DNA of 19,481 nucleotides from NCBI GenBank assembly GCA_021396245.1, contig WNYE01000178.1, positions 1 to 19,481 on the forward strand, in the 5' to 3' direction. Shown piece after piece: positions 17,549-19,481 of the stretch (position 1 is its first letter; each line of letters starts with the position of its first letter). The notes beneath the pieces are model-generated. The model was given only the letters and a program-made list of their open reading frames with translations, was not told the DNA's origin and did not search any database. The DNA is from Sporothrix humicola. Its lineage: Eukaryota; Ascomycota; Sordariomycetes; Ophiostomatales; Ophiostomataceae. Position numbers and translations under genes: made by a program.

Positions 17549-18600
17549 TCACATTGCCATCGAGGCGGTATTTGACACGTGATGGTCCTGGTCGTCGCGC
17601 AACCGACCCCCGTCTTCTTGTTCGTCTTCGTCGTCTTCAATCTCGTCGTCCTCGCCATCCTTGAAGCCACTCTCTATCTCCTGCCTTCGAAGTCTCCGCC
17701 TCATGTCATCCCGCTTCGTGTTTTGCCACCGGATGAGTGCAGCGGAGGCATGCACCTTGAAGCCATATACTCGAGGTATATACCGCTCAGTCGTCTTTTG
17801 CGGAATCAAGGCAGGGTAAACTTGAAAAAGAATGTTGTGAAAAGATGTCCCGAAATATGCACCGTCGATAACAGCGTGGCGGGTTGACTTCGGGTTGTAT
17901 ATATCCTCACACCGAGCGCAGTACAATTTCACCGGCCGTACATTCGGTATGTCCGACAGGCCCATGGGGAGAAGAGGGTGGGAGTGACAGTTGACACGAG
18001 GGCACTTCCCAAAATCTGACTTCTTGTACTTTTCCAGCTACGTGGCGTGCAAGCGAAAGGAGACACAGAGTTAACAAGATAAACACGTCATATGGCACTG
18101 GTAAAGCTGTGGCAAATGGGGTCCACCACCTTTTGGGGGAGACATACCATTTTTGCAAGTCCACGGGTAGTCACGACATAGCGCGCATGAACGAGGCCGT
18201 AAAGATGGCGCGCCGATTTCTCGATAGTTTCGCGCATCTCATCATCACAGTCGAGATCAAAGACGTCAGTGACAAGATCAAGCGCATATTGGTAGTACTG
18301 CACTTCCGTGTTCAAGCCCGTCAAATTGAAGCGGTCCGTGAGATAGTCCTCGTCAATCTCGCAAAAATATTCATTGCCTCGAGATGATATAAACTAGATG
18401 TGAGATATGCAAGTCAGTCAACGATTTATCTTTTCTCCGGCACGGGTAGTGGTGACTAGTGTTGCTTGCGGTTGTAGCCGGTGCGATAGTAGAGTGTGCT
18501 AGAGGGTCCAGGAAGAGATGCAAATGCAGTATGAAATACGAACCCAGTCCCGCCAATAGCTCGTGTACTCGCTGTCGGATTCGCTCACGAAGTCATCCAT
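17549..18600 (-). CDS. CKB1: Casein kinase 2 regulatory (beta) subunit, three exons
   Basis: Regulatory subunit that dimerises through a zinc finger and holds two catalytic alpha subunits in the CK2 tetramer (nucleus and cytosol). Minus-strand exons 18544-18600, 18148-18393 and 17549-18037 give 263 aa; introns are 150 and 110 nt, both phase 0, with donors GTTCGT and GTATGT. The N-terminus MDDFVSESDSEYTSYWRDW joins FISSRGNEYFCEIDEDYL, as in the family. The acidic loop (DVFDLDCDDEM) and HLYGLVHARYVVTTRGLAKM follow. Zinc ligands are Cys113, Cys118, Cys141 and Cys144 (CPRVNC and CARC). GAYFGTSFHNILFQVYP is intact. The C-terminal tail beyond about residue 220 has a basic segment then a long Glu/Asp run, typical of fungal CK2 beta. 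No ATG alternative competes with the start at 18600. CKB1 rather than CKB2 is a label of convenience: the paralogue is not resolvable here. Confidence 0.96.
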
Positions 18601-19405
18601 GACGATATGATACTCTTCACAACCGCCTGCTCAGCTTGTCTTGAAACGAGTGGCGTGGTCAAAGCATTGCCTATTGCTCGATGTTTAACTTCGCGATGGC
18701 CAGAAGCGGGGCAGGGAAGCAGAAAATAAAGTGATGACTAAGTACGAGCTAATTCGAGCCACCCTATCTCGGGGTCTTCCGTGGCGTGGCGCAAAAAGTT
18801 TAGCCACATCGAAGTTTGGAGGAAGCTTGGAGCAGTGTGGCAAGTTCAGGCACCGCCGACTTGGTGTTGAAGTAAATTTCTGGTTTGATTGCTGGATCTA
18901 ATTATCAATTACGGTATAAAAAGTATTATATTATTGTGAATAAACAGCCGCCGGGCCTGTATAGTTCGATTACAGACATCCTGCTTCTCCGGGTCGACCA
19001 GATGCGTTTGTGAGAAGATATATAAAGAGGAAATGGGTGAGAAAACAAAGAAAACAAAAATAAGAAGGTGGGGGGGGAAATATCCAGTTTCTAAAGCCGG
19101 TATGACGTACACTATATGTATGTATGTAGTATGTATGTCTGTATGTATAATTTGAGTAGAAAATAAACAAGAGAAAACAAATAGTTTGCCATTCAGAACA
19201 CATATTTTATCCTTGACCCTTGAGCTTGACGTTTGACATCGCCACAGAGGACAGAGCACGGACACTCAGGCGTTGAGACCGAGTCCCGGGACACGCGCTT
19301 AAGAGTGGTCCCGTATTTATACGGAGGCATGCCCCACTACGGACACAACACTAACCCCGACACCGTTGCCGGGCCCGGCCCGCCTCCAACGGCTGTTTTC
19401 CTAGT

Positions 19406-19406
<1 letters not shown>
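18601..19406. other. Upstream region of CK2 beta
   Basis: This holds an AT-rich block with TATAAAAAG at about 18914, a TATG microsatellite near 19113-19147, a one-base variant of the palindrome core (TATGACGTA, 19101-19109) and a GC-rich segment from about 19230. The latter contains the palindrome CCGTAT-TT-ATACGG (19311-19324) and a plus-strand frame open to the window edge. No gene is certain. Confidence 0.5.
19113..19147. repeat. Interrupted TATG microsatellite
   Basis: Repeated TATG/TGTA units with small interruptions (tatgtatgtatg, agtatgtatg, tctgtatgtat). Confidence 0.75.

Positions 19407-19481
<75 letters not shown>
19407..19481. repeat. Poly-T tract of 75 nt reaching the window edge
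   Basis: Uninterrupted T from 19407 to the last base. The true length is unknown because it runs off the window. Confidence 0.9.

Noticed and set aside
19240..19272. Short minus-strand frame ending SNVKLKGQG
   Set aside because: It is open for only about 45 codons and has no family resemblance; the plus strand is equally open, so base composition explains it.

Overview
The window is fungal nuclear DNA. It carries the fungal high-affinity calcium channel Cch1, a B-type mitotic cyclin, mitochondrial ribosomal protein uL2m, a PAP2-family lipid phosphatase and the casein kinase 2 regulatory (beta) subunit. The multi-exon genes have short introns (44 to 150 nt), mostly with GTATGT- or GTGAGT-like donors, a CTAAC-like branch site and an AG acceptor. 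The standard genetic code is used. I cannot fix the phylum from sequence alone. Long intergenic stretches rich in homopolymers and one nearly uninterrupted 4.8-kb channel exon would fit an early-diverging fungus or a basidiomycete.

Layout, left to right: 1-180, probable intron; 181-4974 (+), most of CCH1, with the part encoding the first four segments of domain I lying left of the window or lost; 4975-8553, a gene-poor 3.6-kb stretch with homopolymers, two minisatellites and many short palindromes; 8554-8841 (+), a small conserved-looking protein of 95 residues; 8842-9942, non-coding; 9943-11782 (-), B-type cyclin in four exons; 11783-13615, the divergent promoter region of the cyclin and uL2m; 13616-14918 (+), uL2m in three exons; 14919-15671, non-coding; 15672-17219 (+), PAP2 phosphatase in two exons; 17220-17548, convergent gap; 17549-18600 (-), CK2 beta in three exons; 18601-19481, upstream DNA ending in 75 consecutive T.

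The genes are independent transcription units with no operon logic. They cover calcium entry, M-phase control, mitochondrial translation, lipid dephosphorylation and a pleiotropic kinase. I reconstructed exon joins by reading frame, splice signals and family conservation; they are the main addition over raw open frames.

The most unusual signal is not a gene. The interrupted palindrome TACG-N-CGTA occurs eight times exactly, always outside coding exons, against roughly 0.3 expected by chance. Several copies share longer flanks and one forms a 17-bp inverted repeat. It may be the footprint of a dispersed element or of a dimeric DNA-binding protein. Other points are a symmetric pair of ACGCGT cell-cycle boxes and upstream AUGs in front of the cyclin, an N-E-E-E selectivity filter in Cch1, and a large insert in the PAP2 catalytic core.
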